In this document: piece after piece, positions 1 to 9,212 of the stretch
How positions within the stretch are numbered: position 1 is the first letter of the stretch
Layout of the letters: every line of letters starts with the position of its first letter
Assembly (NCBI GenBank): GCA_963789885.1
Contig: CAWBNB010000029.1
Coordinates: forward strand, 124,001-188,000
DNA length: 64,000 nt
From: DATEDA01 sp963789885
GTDB taxonomy: Bacteria; Pseudomonadota; Gammaproteobacteria; Burkholderiales; SG8-39
Reading direction: 5' to 3'
Program-made: the position numbers and the translations under genes
Notes under the pieces: generated by a model
Told to the model about the DNA's origin: nothing
What the model saw: only the letters and a program-made list of their open reading frames with translations
Database searches by the model: none

Positions 1-1
1 C

Positions 2-3000
2 GGCCAGTGGTCGCAGTACGCCGAGATCTCGGTGAAGCGCGTCCTGCAGCGCGATGGCGAGTCGTCCTACTACATCAACAACACCCAGGTCCGCCGCCGC
101 GACATCCACGACATCTTCCTCGGCACCGGCCTCGGGCCGCGGGCCTACGCGATCATCGAGCAGGGAATGATCTCGCGGGTGATCGAGGCGAAGCCCGAGG
201 AGTTGCGCATCTTCCTGGAGGAAGCGGCCGGCGTCTCGAAGTACAAGGAGCGCCGCCGCGAGACCGAGCACCGCCTCGCCGATACCCGCGAGAACCTGGC
301 GCGAGTCGACGATATCCGCCGCGAGCTCGAGACGCAGATCGAGAAGCTGACCCGCCAGGCGGAGATCGCCCGGCAGTACAAGGCGCTGCAGAGCGAGGCC
401 GCGCACAAGCAGAGCCTGCTCTGGTGGCTGCGGAAGCGCGACGCCGAGAACGATGCCCAGCGCGTGGCACGGGAGATCGAGCGCGTCGCAACCGAGCTCG
501 AGGCCGAGACCGCGCGGTTGCGGGAGATCGAACGCCGCCTCGAGCAGGCGCGGGTCGACCACTACGCGGCGGGCGACGCGGTCAACGCCGCCCAGGGAGC
601 GCTGTACGAGGTCAACACCGAGGTCTCGCGCCTCGAGGCGGAGCTCCGCTTCATGACCGAGACGCGCCAGCGGCTCGAGGCGACCCACGGCCAGCTGACC
701 GCGCACATCGAGCAGTGGCAGCGCAATCGCAGCGAGCTCGGGGAGGCCGCGGGCCTGTGGCAGCACCGCCGGGCGGAGGCCGGGGAGCGCCTCGCCGCAG
801 CGCAGGCACACCTCGTCGCCCAGGAAGCGAGGACGCCCGAGCTGGAGAACGCCCACCGGGCGGCCCAGGACCATCTCGCGGCGGCGCGCGACGGTATCGC
901 GGCGGCGGAGCAGGCGTTCCGGCTCGAGCAGGCGCAGGTCGCGCACGCCGGCCGGACGCTCGACGGCCTGCACGCGCGGGCCGCGCGGCTCGAGACCGAG
1001 CGCGGCGAGCTCGCCGAGCCCGAGGCCGCACGGCTCGACAGCATCGCACGCGGCATCGCCGCGACCGAGGCGGAGGCCGCCGCGTGCGCCGTCCGCGTCC
1101 GCGAGCTGCAGCAGGACCTGCCGGTCCTCGAGGCGGCGCGGGCCGCGGCGCTCGCCCGGCTGCAGGAGCTCGAACGCGAGGCGAACACCCGTGCCGGACG
1201 CGTCGCCACCCTGAAGCGGATCCAGGCGCAGGTCGAGGAGGGGACCGAGATCGCCGATTGGCTCGCGCGGCATTCGCTCGCGGAGCTGCCGCGGCTGTGG
1301 CAGATGATCACCGTCGAGCCCGGGTGGGAGACCGCGATCGAATCGGTGCTGCGCGAGCGGCTGCATGCGCTGCAGCTTACCGACCCGCAGGTGCTCGCGC
1401 GCCTGTTCGACGACCCGCCGCCGGCCAAGGTCAGCCTCTTCACGCCGAGCACGGCGCCGCCGGCGGGGGCGCCCGAGGCGCCGTTCCGGCCGCTCGGATC
1501 GCTCGTCCGCTTCGCCGACGACACGGCGCGGCCGCTGGTGGAAGAGTGGCTGGCCGGTTGCTTCGCGATCGAGGGAGTCCCGCCGCTGACGACGCGGCTC
1601 GGCCTGGCGACCGGGACGATCCTGGTGAACCGCGAAGGCCACCAGTTCAGCCGGTACGCGGTGAGCTTCCACGGTCCGGACTCGATCGACGCGGGGATCC
1701 TCGCCCGCCAACGCGAGATCGAACGGCTCGCCGAGGAGGTCCGGAACTTCGCGCTGCGGACGGACGAGGCGCGCGAAGTCCACGCCGCCGCCGAACGCCA
1801 GCTCGCGGCGCGCCGGGAGCAGGTGGCAGCCCTGCAGGACCGGGAAGCGGAGTTCAACCAGAAGCGCCACGAGCAGCAGCTCGAGCACGTCCGGCTGAAC
1901 GAAGCGATTGCCCGCGTGCGTGCCCGCGCGCAGCAGATCGCCGACGAGCTGGCGGAGATCGAGCGCCAGCAGGCGCAGGAGCGCGCGACCCGTGCGGAAG
2001 CCGAGTCGCGGCTCGACGGCCACCGGCTGGAGATCACCCGGCGTTCGAGCGACTTCCAGGCGTCGCAGTCGGGGCACGACGCCGCGCAGGCCGCGCTCGA
2101 GGACCATCGGCAGGCCGTCCAGGTCGGCGCCCGTGATGCCCAGGAGGCGGCTTTCCTGGAACGTGAATGTCTAGGAAAAATCAGCGAGATAGAGCGGTCA
2201 GCTCAAGCTGTTTCTCAGCAACTCGAAGAGGCAGAGGCCGACCGGGTACGGACCGAAGCCGAACTCGCGGGGCTCAAGGACGAGGGGCTCCGATCTCGCG
2301 CTTCAGGAATCGCTCGGGGTCCGGGTCGAGCGCGAGCAGCGCCTGGCCGTCGCCCGGACCGGACAGGACGAGGCCGGGGAACGGCTCCGGGCCGCAGACG
2401 AGGAGCGGGTGGCCTGCGAACAGAAGCTCCCGCCGCTCCGCGAACGCACGGGCGATCTGCGGCTGAAGGAGCAGGCGGCGAGACTCGCCGTCGAGCAGTT
2501 CGCGGAGCAGCTCGCCGACGCCGGCGCGGACGAAGCCGCGCTCGCCCAGGATCCGGGCGCGAAAACGCGGCCGGGTGCCTTGCAGGGCGAGATCGCACGC
2601 CTGCAGCAGGCGATGACGGAGCTCGGCGCGATCAACATGGCCGCGCTCGAGGAGCTCGCCATCGCGTCCGAGCGCAAGGGCTTCCTCGACGCGCAGGCCA
2701 CCGACCTGGGGACGGCCCTCGAGACGCTCGAGAACGCGATCCGGCGCATCGACCGCGAGACGCGCGAGATGCTGCGGCAGACCTTCGACGAGGCGAACCG
2801 CCACTTCGGCCAACTGTTCCCGACGCTGTTCGGCGGCGGCGAGGCGCGCCTCGAGATGACCGGCGAGGAGATCCTCGACGCCGGGATCGAGGTCCGGGCG
2901 CAACCGCCGGGCAAGCGGACGTCGACGATCCACCTGCTTTCGGGCGGCGAGAAGGCGCTGACCGCGATCTCCCTGGTGTTCGCGCTGTTCCAGCTCAACC

Positions 3001-3239
3001 CCGCGCCGTTCTGCCTGCTCGACGAGGTCGACGCACCGCTCGACGACACGAACACCGAGCGGTTCTGCAGCCTCGTCCGGAAGATGTCGGGCGAGACGCA
3101 ATTCCTGTTCATCAGCCACAACAAGATCACCATGGAGATCGCCTCCCAGCTCATCGGCGTGACCATGCCCGAGCAGGGCGTGTCGCGCGTCGTCGCGGTG
3201 GACATCGAGGAGGCGCTCCGCATCAGGGAAGCGGCCTGA
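2..3239 (+). CDS. smc: Chromosome segregation protein SMC (5' partial, one frameshift)
   Basis: SMC ATPase, which organises and segregates the chromosome with ScpA/ScpB. The window opens inside the N-terminal head, so the Walker A region (roughly 95 residues) is missing. Visible parts are the N-head block after Walker A (YYINN, GLGPRAYAIIEQGMIS), a long coiled coil rich in E, R, A and Q, a hinge around nt 1250-1690, a second coiled coil, and the C-head with the ABC signature LSGGEKAL (about nt 2938) and Walker B LLDEVDAPLDD. The reading frame changes at about nt 2290 (CTCCGAT where CTCGAT would keep frame); skipping one C joins two good SMC halves. Codons at 2160-2227 are unusually AT-rich for this gene. 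It is followed 22 bp later by zipA, the usual betaproteobacterial order. I treat the frameshift as a probable sequence error. Confidence 0.95.
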
Positions 3240-3261
3240 CCGGCGAGGCGGACCTTCGCGC

Positions 3262-4368
3262 ATGAGCGACCTCCAGCTCGGCCTTCTCGCGATCGGCGTC
3301 GCGGTCGTGGCCGGTGTGATCGCCTATAACCGGTGGCAGGAGACGAGGATCAGACGCCGGACCGAGGGGGCGTTCGCCGCCCGGCATGAGGATGCCCTGT
3401 TCCGGAGCGGCACGACGGGGACCGAGACGGCCCCGCCTGCCCGCGTGCCGGTCGTCGAGTCCACCCCGGTCGATCGCGCGATCGAGCACACGATCGTCGT
3501 CGATGTTCCCCCGGCGCCGCAGCGCGAGGCGGCAGCTCCGTTGGCGGCAACCGGTCTCGACCCGGCCGTCGACTACATCGTGGAGCTGGACTGTGCACGT
3601 CCGGTCTCCGGCGCCGACCTTGCCCGGCACGCCCAGGCACTCCTGGAGGAAGGACTGGTCCGGCCGGTGCACTGGGAGGGTTACGACGACGCCCGGGCGC
3701 TGTGGCGTCCGGTCGCCCCCGAGGTCCATTTCCCGCGGCTGCGCGTCGGCATCCAGCTCACCAACCGCGCCGGCCCGGTAGGCGAGGACGACCTCGTCGC
3801 GTTCTGCGGCGACGTGCAGGAGGTCGCGCTGGCGATCGCGGCGCAGGCCGACTTTCCCGATACCGACGAGGCGCTCGCCCGAGCGCAGGATCTCGACCGC
3901 TTCTGCTCCGCGGTGGACGTGCAGATCGGTCTCAGCGTCATCGGCAGCGAGTCGCACGCCTTCCCCGGCAGCAAGCTCCGTTCGCTCGCCGAGAGCGCGG
4001 GGATGACGATCGGGCGCGACGGCCGGTTCCACCGCCTTGCCGAGGACGGGAGCGAGCTCTTCTCGCTCTCCAATCTCGAGCCGATGCCGTTCCACGCCGA
4101 GACGATGAGGACGCTGCAGACGCGCGGTGTGACCGCGCTGTTCGACGTGCCGCGCGTCAGCGCGAGCCCGTCGGCGTTCCGCCGCTTCATCGATTTCGCG
4201 CACCAGCTCGAGCAGGCGCTCGGGGGCGTGCTGGTGGACGACAATCGCAAGCCGATCGGGCAGGCGGCGCTCGAGGCGATCGGCCAGCAGCTCGAGAGCA
4301 TCCACCGGACGATGGCCGCGCGCGGGATTCCCGCGGGCGGACCGCTCGCGCTCCGCCTCTTCTCCTAA
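3262..4368 (+). CDS. zipA: Cell division protein ZipA
   Basis: Inner-membrane division protein that tethers FtsZ to the membrane at the Z-ring. The protein has 368 residues. Residues 5-22 form an N-terminal membrane anchor, followed by a basic RIRRR patch, a low-complexity Pro/Ala/Thr linker to about residue 100, and a C-terminal ZipA domain (DYIVELDCARP through FIDFAHQLEQALGG) that binds the FtsZ tail. It lies between smc and ligA, the standard context for zipA in Betaproteobacteria. The stop codon TAA abuts the ATG of ligA directly, which implies co-transcription and translational coupling. Confidence 0.93.
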   Translation: MSDLQLGLLAIGVAVVAGVIAYNRWQETRIRRRTEGAFAARHEDALFRSGTTGTETAPPARVPVVESTPVDRAIEHTIVVDVPPAPQREAAAPLAATGLDPAVDYIVELDCARPVSGADLARHAQALLEEGLVRPVHWEGYDDARALWRPVAPEVHFPRLRVGIQLTNRAGPVGEDDLVAFCGDVQEVALAIAAQADFPDTDEALARAQDLDRFCSAVDVQIGLSVIGSESHAFPGSKLRSLAESAGMTIGRDGRFHRLAEDGSELFSLSNLEPMPFHAETMRTLQTRGVTALFDVPRVSASPSAFRRFIDFAHQLEQALGGVLVDDNRKPIGQAALEAIGQQLESIHRTMAARGIPAGGPLALRLFS

Positions 4369-6382
4369 ATGGCGGCGCGGGAGATCGCCAAGCGCGCGCG
4401 AGCGCTCCGCGCGGCGATTGACGACGCCAACTACCGCTACTACGCCCTCGATGCGCCGACCATCAGCGACGCCGAGTACGACCGTCTCTTCCGCGAGCTC
4501 CAGGCGCTCGAGTCCGACCATCCGGAGCTGATCACTGCCGACTCGCCGACGCAGCGCGTCGGGACCGCGCCCACCAGGGAGTTCGCGACCGTCCGGCACC
4601 GCGTGCCGATGCTCTCGATCAACAACGCGTTCGGCGACGAGGAGGTCGAGGCGTTCGACCGGCGCGTCCGCGAGGCGCTCGACGTGGAGGCGGTGGAGTA
4701 CAGCTGCGAGCCGAAGCTCGACGGGCTCGCGATCAATCTGACCTACGAGGGCGGCGCGTTCGTTCAAGGGACGACTCGCGGGGATGGTTTTGCGGGCGAG
4801 GACGTGACGCCCAACCTGCGGACGGTCCGTGGCATCCCCCTTCGGCTCCGCGGCGACCGCTCCCCGCAGCTCCTCGAGGTGCGGGGCGAGGTGCTCATGT
4901 ACAAGCGCGACTTCGACGCGCTCAACGCCCGTCAGCAGGAGCGCGGCGAGAAGACGTTCGCCAACCCGCGCAACGCCGCCGCCGGAAGTCTGCGCCAGCT
5001 CGATCCGCGAGTCACCGCGGCACGGCCGTTGCGCTTCGCCGGTTACGGGATCGGCGATGCGCGGGGCTTCGACGAGCCCCCGACGCAGTCCGCTCTGCTC
5101 GACGCCCTCGGACGGATGGGCGTGCCGGTGTCGGCGGAGCGGGCGGTCGCGAAGGACGTGGAGGGCCTGCTCGCGTACTACCACCGGCTCGCCGGGAAGC
5201 GGGAATCCTTGCCGTACGACATGGACGGCGTCGTCTACAAGGTCAACCGGCTGGACCAGCAGCGCGCCCTCGGTTTCGTCGCCCGCGCCCCGCGGTTCGC
5301 GGTGGCGCACAAGTTTCCCGCCGAGGAGGCGACGACCGAGCTCGTCGGAATCGACGTGCAGGTCGGCCGGACCGGTGCGATCACGCCCGTCGCGCGTCTG
5401 AAGCCGGTGTTCGTCGGCGGCGCGACGGTGACCAACGCGACGCTGCACAACGAGGACGAGCTCCGCCGGAAGGACATCCGGGTCGGCGATATGGTCGTCG
5501 TGCGGCGGGCGGGCGACGTGATCCCGGAGATCGTCCGCTGCGGTCCCCGGAACGCGCAAACCCGGCGCGCCCGAATTCCACATGCCGACCCGATGTCCGG
5601 TGTGCGGCTCGGGGGTGGTCCGACTCCCCGACGAAGCCGTCGCGCGCTGCACCGGCGGCCTCTTCTGCCCCGCGCAGCGCAAGCAGGCGCTCCTTCATTT
5701 CGCCTCGCGCCGAGCGCTCGACATCGACGGCCTGGGCGAGAAGATCGTCGACCAGCTCGTCGACGGCGAGCTGGTGCACACGCCGGCGGACCTCTACCGG
5801 CTGACGCTCCAGGATCTCGCCGGGCTCGAGCGGATGGCCGAGAAGTCCGCCCAGAACCTGCTGGACGCGTTGGCGCGATCGAAAGCGACGACGCTCGCGC
5901 GATTCATCTATGCACTGGGCATCCGGAACGTGGGCGAGGCGACGGCACGGGATCTCGCCGCCCACTTCGGCGCGCTCGAGCCACTCATCGATGCGGACGA
6001 GGAAGCGCTTCACGGGGTGCCGGATGTCGGCCCGGTCGTGGCAGCTTCGATCAGCGGCTTCTTCCGCGAGCGGCACAACCGGGACGTGATCCGGGCGCTG
6101 CGCAAGGCCGGGGTGACCTGGGCCGAGGGCGCGCCGCGCGCGGCGGCAAAGGGCCAGGCAGCAGGGAAGACCTTCGTCCTGACCGGCACCCTGCCGGGCA
6201 TGACGCGGGAGGAGGCGACCGAGCTGATACTCTCGCAGGGTGGGAAGGTGAGCGGCTCGGTGTCGAAGAAGACGGATTACGTGGTGGCGGGCGCCGAGCC
6301 CGGCTCGAAGCTCGCGAAGGCCGAGGCGCTCGGCGTCGCGGTGCTCGACGAAGCGGGTCTGCGGCGGCTTTTGAAGGGATGA
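4369..6382 (+). CDS. ligA: NAD-dependent DNA ligase LigA (one frameshift)
   Basis: NAD+-dependent ligase that seals nicks in replication and repair. The adenylated lysine is K116 in the KLDG motif (nt 4714). After it come the OB fold, a four-cysteine zinc finger (CPVC then CTGGLFC), helix-hairpin-helix repeats (IDGLGEKIVDQL, ALGIRNVGEATA) and a C-terminal BRCT domain starting near KTFVLTGTLPG. The frame shifts by one base at about nt 5536-5545: the first frame reads to VIPEIVR and the second resumes at KPGAPEFHMPTRCPVCG. Removing one base restores a protein of about 670 residues, the normal length. Because LigA is essential in bacteria that rely on it as the replicative ligase, I read this as a sequence error rather than a pseudogene. 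Confidence 0.93.
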
Positions 6383-6389
6383 GACGGCG

Positions 6390-7259
6390 ATGCGAGCGTT
6401 GACGAAAGCAGTGTTCCCGGTGGCAGGCTTCGGCAGCCGCTTCCTGCCGGCGACCAAGGCGAGCCCGAAGGAGATGATGCCGGTGGTCGACAAGCCGCTC
6501 ATCCAGTACGCGGTCGAGGAGGCGGTCGCGGCTGGCCTCACCGAGATGATCTTCGTCACCGGCCGGCACAAGCGGGCGATCGAGGACCACTTCGACAAGG
6601 CCTACGAGATCGAGACCGAGCTCGCGAGCCGCGGCAAGAAGGACCTCCTCGAGCTCGTCCAGGGCATCCTCCCGCGCCATGTGAGCTGCATCTACATCCG
6701 GCAGTCCGAGCAGCTCGGCCTCGGGCACGCGGTGCTGTGCGCGAAACCGGTGATCAACGACGAACCGTTCGCGGTCATCCTCGCCGACGACCTGATCGAC
6801 GGCGATCCGCCGGCGATGAAGCAGATGGTCGACGTGTTCGCACGGGAAGGGCGTTCGGTGCTCGGCGTGCAGGAGGTGGCGCGTGACCAGACCGCCTCGT
6901 ACGGAATCGTGAAGACGACGCGCGTCGACGAACGGCTCGAGTCGGTCGAGGCGATCGTCGAGAAGCCGCGCCCGGAAGCCGCGCCGTCGAACCTCGCGGT
7001 GATCGGCCGCTATGTCCTGACGCCGCGGATTCTCTCGATCCTCGAACGCGTCACGCCGGGCGCGGGCGGCGAGATCCAGCTCACCGACGCCATCGCATCG
7101 CTCCTGAAGGAGGAGCGCGTTCTCGCGTACCGGTTCCGCGGCACGCGCTACGACTGCGGATCGAAGCTCGGCTACCTGCAGGCGACCGTCGCGTTCGGGC
7201 GCAAGCACGCGGAAGTGGGGCAGGCGTTCGACGAATGGCTCGCTCGCGGGAGCGCATGA
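6390..7259 (+). CDS. galU: UTP-glucose-1-phosphate uridylyltransferase GalU
   Basis: Makes UDP-glucose from UTP and glucose-1-phosphate for exopolysaccharide, LPS core and sugar interconversion. The protein has 289 residues, typical for bacterial GalU. The nucleotidyl-transferase signature is at the N terminus (FPVAGFGSRFLPATK, residues 9-23, then SPKEMMPV). QLGLGHAV and LADDLIDG (metal and nucleotide binding), VEKPRPE, and the C-terminal YDCGSKLGYL are also present. It starts 8 bp after ligA with AAGGGATGAG upstream as ribosome-binding site, so it is probably in the same operon. A -10-like element for the next gene lies just past its end. Confidence 0.95.
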   Translation: MRALTKAVFPVAGFGSRFLPATKASPKEMMPVVDKPLIQYAVEEAVAAGLTEMIFVTGRHKRAIEDHFDKAYEIETELASRGKKDLLELVQGILPRHVSCIYIRQSEQLGLGHAVLCAKPVINDEPFAVILADDLIDGDPPAMKQMVDVFAREGRSVLGVQEVARDQTASYGIVKTTRVDERLESVEAIVEKPRPEAAPSNLAVIGRYVLTPRILSILERVTPGAGGEIQLTDAIASLLKEERVLAYRFRGTRYDCGSKLGYLQATVAFGRKHAEVGQAFDEWLARGSA

Positions 7260-7261
7260 TC

Positions 7262-7267
7262 TATACT
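7262..7267 (+). promoter_or_regulatory. Possible -10 element for hpt-mtnP
   Basis: TATACT directly after the galU stop codon, 33 bp before the hpt ATG, matches the sigma-70 -10 consensus at five of six positions. No good -35 hexamer sits 16-18 bp upstream, so this is only a candidate internal promoter for the salvage genes. Confidence 0.35.
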
Positions 7268-7299
7268 GCCCGCCGCCGATCGCCCTCTCGATCACTCGC

Positions 7300-7851
7300 A
7301 TGCTGAGCGCTGCCGACGCCTGGAAGATGCTCGACGAAGCGGAGCTCGTGTGCCCGGCCGAGGAGGTGGAGCGCGCGATCCGGCGCGTCGCGGGCGAGGT
7401 CACGGCGGAATTCCGCGAAAAGTATCCGCTCGTGCTGAGCGTGATGAACGGCGCGCTCTTCTTCGGCGGCCAGCTCCTGCCGCTGCTCCGCTTCCCGCTG
7501 CACATCGACTACGTCCACGCGACGCGCTATGGCGACGAGATCGACGGACGGCACGTGCGCTGGAAGGTCGAGCCGGGAGAGGGGGTGCGCGGGCGGGCGG
7601 TGCTGGTTCTCGACGACATCCTCGACGAAGGGGACACCCTTGCGGCAATCAAGGCGCGAGTGCTCGAGCGCGGCGCCGCGTCGTGCAAGGTCGCGGTGCT
7701 GACCGACAAGATCAAGCCGGGGGCGAAGCCAATCCAGCCGGACTTCGTGGGTCTGCGCATCCCCGACAAGTTCGTGTTCGGCTGCGGGCTCGACGCGTAT
7801 GGCTCGTGGCGCAACCTGCCGGCCATCTACGCCCTGAAGCAGCCCTCGTGA
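7300..7851 (+). CDS. hpt: Hypoxanthine(-guanine) phosphoribosyltransferase
   Basis: Converts hypoxanthine (and probably guanine) plus PRPP to IMP or GMP. The protein has 183 residues. The PRPP-binding loop is VLVLDDILDEGDTL at residues 101-114, followed by KI.PGAKPIQPDFVGL and the base-binding tail region FGCGLDAYGSWRNLP. It lies 15 bp before mtnP, whose product phosphorolyses S-methyl-5'-thioinosine and releases hypoxanthine, so the two genes form a salvage pair: one frees the base and the other recaptures it. The family also includes guanine- or xanthine-preferring enzymes, and I cannot fix the base preference from sequence alone. Confidence 0.88.
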   Translation: MLSAADAWKMLDEAELVCPAEEVERAIRRVAGEVTAEFREKYPLVLSVMNGALFFGGQLLPLLRFPLHIDYVHATRYGDEIDGRHVRWKVEPGEGVRGRAVLVLDDILDEGDTLAAIKARVLERGAASCKVAVLTDKIKPGAKPIQPDFVGLRIPDKFVFGCGLDAYGSWRNLPAIYALKQPS

Positions 7852-7866
7852 GCGTGGAAAGCTGAA

Positions 7867-8607
7867 ATGCTGGCAATCATCGGCGGGAGCGGCCTTACCC
7901 AGCTCTCGAGCCTCGACGTGACCGCGCGGAAGGCGGTGCGCACCCCGTACGGCGAGCCGTCCGGCGCGCTCACGTTCGGCCGGCTGCGCGGCCGGGAAAC
8001 CATGTTTCTCGCGCGCCACGGCTACGGCCACACGATCCCGCCGCACGAAGTGAACTACCGGGCGAACATCTGGGCCCTGCGCGACGAGGGGGCGACCGAG
8101 ATCGTATCGGTGGCCTCGGTCGGCGGGATCCGCGCCGACCTCGGGCCGGGGACGCTCGTCGTCCCGCACCAGGTCATCGACTACACGTGGGGCCGGCGCT
8201 CGACGTTCTTCGAGGGCGGCGACGTGCCGGTCACGCACATCGACTTCACCGCGCCGTACGCGGAGCGCCTGCGGCAGAAGCTTCTCGCGGCCGCGCGCGG
8301 GTGCGGCGAGACGGTCGTCGACGGTGCGGTGTATGCGACGACCCAGGGCCCGCGGCTCGAGTCGGCCGCCGAGATCGACCGGCTCGAGCGGGACGGCGCC
8401 GAGATCGTCGGCATGACCGGCATGCCGGAGGCTGCGCTCGCGCGCGAGCTCGACCTGCCGTACGCGGCGATCGCGGTGGTCGTGAACCACGCCGCCGGGC
8501 GCGGCGAGAGCCGCGGCGGCGTCCGGCTCGAGGGCATCGAGCAGATGCTGCACGCGACGATCGGCCGGGCGCGGCGGATCATCGAGGAAGTGGTGGTCGT
8601 AGCGTGA
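7867..8607 (+). CDS. mtnP: S-methyl-5'-thioinosine phosphorylase
   Basis: Member of the MTAP/PNP family. It splits S-methyl-5'-thioinosine (MTI) with phosphate into hypoxanthine and methylthioribose-1-phosphate. The protein has 246 residues. IIGGSGLTQL lies at the N terminus, the phosphate-site ARHGYGHTIPPHEVNYRAN at 49-67, THIDFT at 123-128 and GMTGMPEAALARE at 182-194. The HIDF signature and overall pattern follow Pseudomonas MTI phosphorylase rather than human-type MTA phosphorylase, so an upstream deaminase acting on MTA is implied. It pairs with hpt before it. mtnA, which uses the sugar product, lies elsewhere in this window (42.4-43.5 kb). Confidence 0.85.
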   Translation: MLAIIGGSGLTQLSSLDVTARKAVRTPYGEPSGALTFGRLRGRETMFLARHGYGHTIPPHEVNYRANIWALRDEGATEIVSVASVGGIRADLGPGTLVVPHQVIDYTWGRRSTFFEGGDVPVTHIDFTAPYAERLRQKLLAAARGCGETVVDGAVYATTQGPRLESAAEIDRLERDGAEIVGMTGMPEAALARELDLPYAAIAVVVNHAAGRGESRGGVRLEGIEQMLHATIGRARRIIEEVVVVA

Positions 8608-8637
8608 CGCTGCCGCGCAGCGCTGACTTGGGGGATC

Positions 8638-8662
8638 AACAAGGGGAGCGTGCCCCCTTGTT
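8638..8662 (+). promoter_or_regulatory. Hairpin in the def leader
   Basis: A perfect 9-bp inverted repeat (AACAAGGGG, 7-nt loop, CCCCTTGTT) ends 6 bp before the def ATG. Its left arm contains AAGGGGAG, the only Shine-Dalgarno-like sequence near def. No T-tract follows, only CCGGCA before the ATG. It could be a weak terminator for the hpt-mtnP unit or a structure limiting def translation. Confidence 0.5.
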
Positions 8663-8668
8663 CCGGCA

Positions 8669-9199
8669 ATGATCCGCGACGTCCTCAAGATGGGCGACCC
8701 GCGCCTGCTCGAGAAGGCGCGGGCGGTCGAGGCGTTCGACACGCCGGAGCTGCGCGCTCTGCTTGCCGACATGCGCGACACGATGGCGCATCTGAACGGC
8801 GCCGGGATCGCGGCGCCCCAGATCGGGGTGGGCCTGCGGGTGGTCATCTTCGGCGTCCACCGCAATCCGCGCTACCCCGACGCCGAGGAGGTGCCGGACA
8901 CCGTGCTCATCAACCCGGTCCTCGAGCCGCTCGGCGACGAGATGAGCGAGGGCTGGGAGGGCTGCCTGTCGGTGCCGCGGATGCGCGGTCTCGTGCCGCG
9001 CTACACGCGGCTTCGCTACCGGGGGTTCGACGAGCACGGCCAGCCGATCGACCGGACGGTGGCCGGCTTCCACGCGGTGGTGGTGCAGCACGAGGCCGAT
9101 CACCTGGACGGCATCCTCTACCCGATGCGCATCCGCGACCTCTCGAAGTTCGGTTTCATCGAGGCGCTCTTCCCGGGCGAGGACATCGCCGAGGACTGA
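8669..9199 (+). CDS. def: Peptide deformylase
   Basis: Removes the formyl group from the initiator methionine of new proteins, acting as an Fe(II)/Zn enzyme at the ribosome. The protein has 176 residues. All three family motifs are present: GAGIAAPQIG at residues 44-53, EGCLSVP at 97-103 (metal ligand C99) and HEADH at 141-145 (ligands H141 and H145, catalytic E142). It follows mtnP after a 61-bp gap holding a strong hairpin, and it converges on glnD with a 13-bp gap. It is not in the common def-fmt context, so it may be one of two deformylases in this genome. Confidence 0.95.
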   Translation: MIRDVLKMGDPRLLEKARAVEAFDTPELRALLADMRDTMAHLNGAGIAAPQIGVGLRVVIFGVHRNPRYPDAEEVPDTVLINPVLEPLGDEMSEGWEGCLSVPRMRGLVPRYTRLRYRGFDEHGQPIDRTVAGFHAVVVQHEADHLDGILYPMRIRDLSKFGFIEALFPGEDIAED

Positions 9200-9212
9200 G
9201 CGCGCACCGGAC

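Noticed and set aside
562..2037. Long minus-strand open frame of 491 codons opposite smc
   Set aside because: Ser/Arg/Ala-rich translation without any family motif. It mirrors the coiled-coil codons of smc, a usual artefact at high GC.
3223..5682. Minus-strand frame of 819 codons across zipA and ligA
   Set aside because: It spans two well-supported genes on the other strand, its composition is His/Arg/Glu-rich, and no domain is recognisable.
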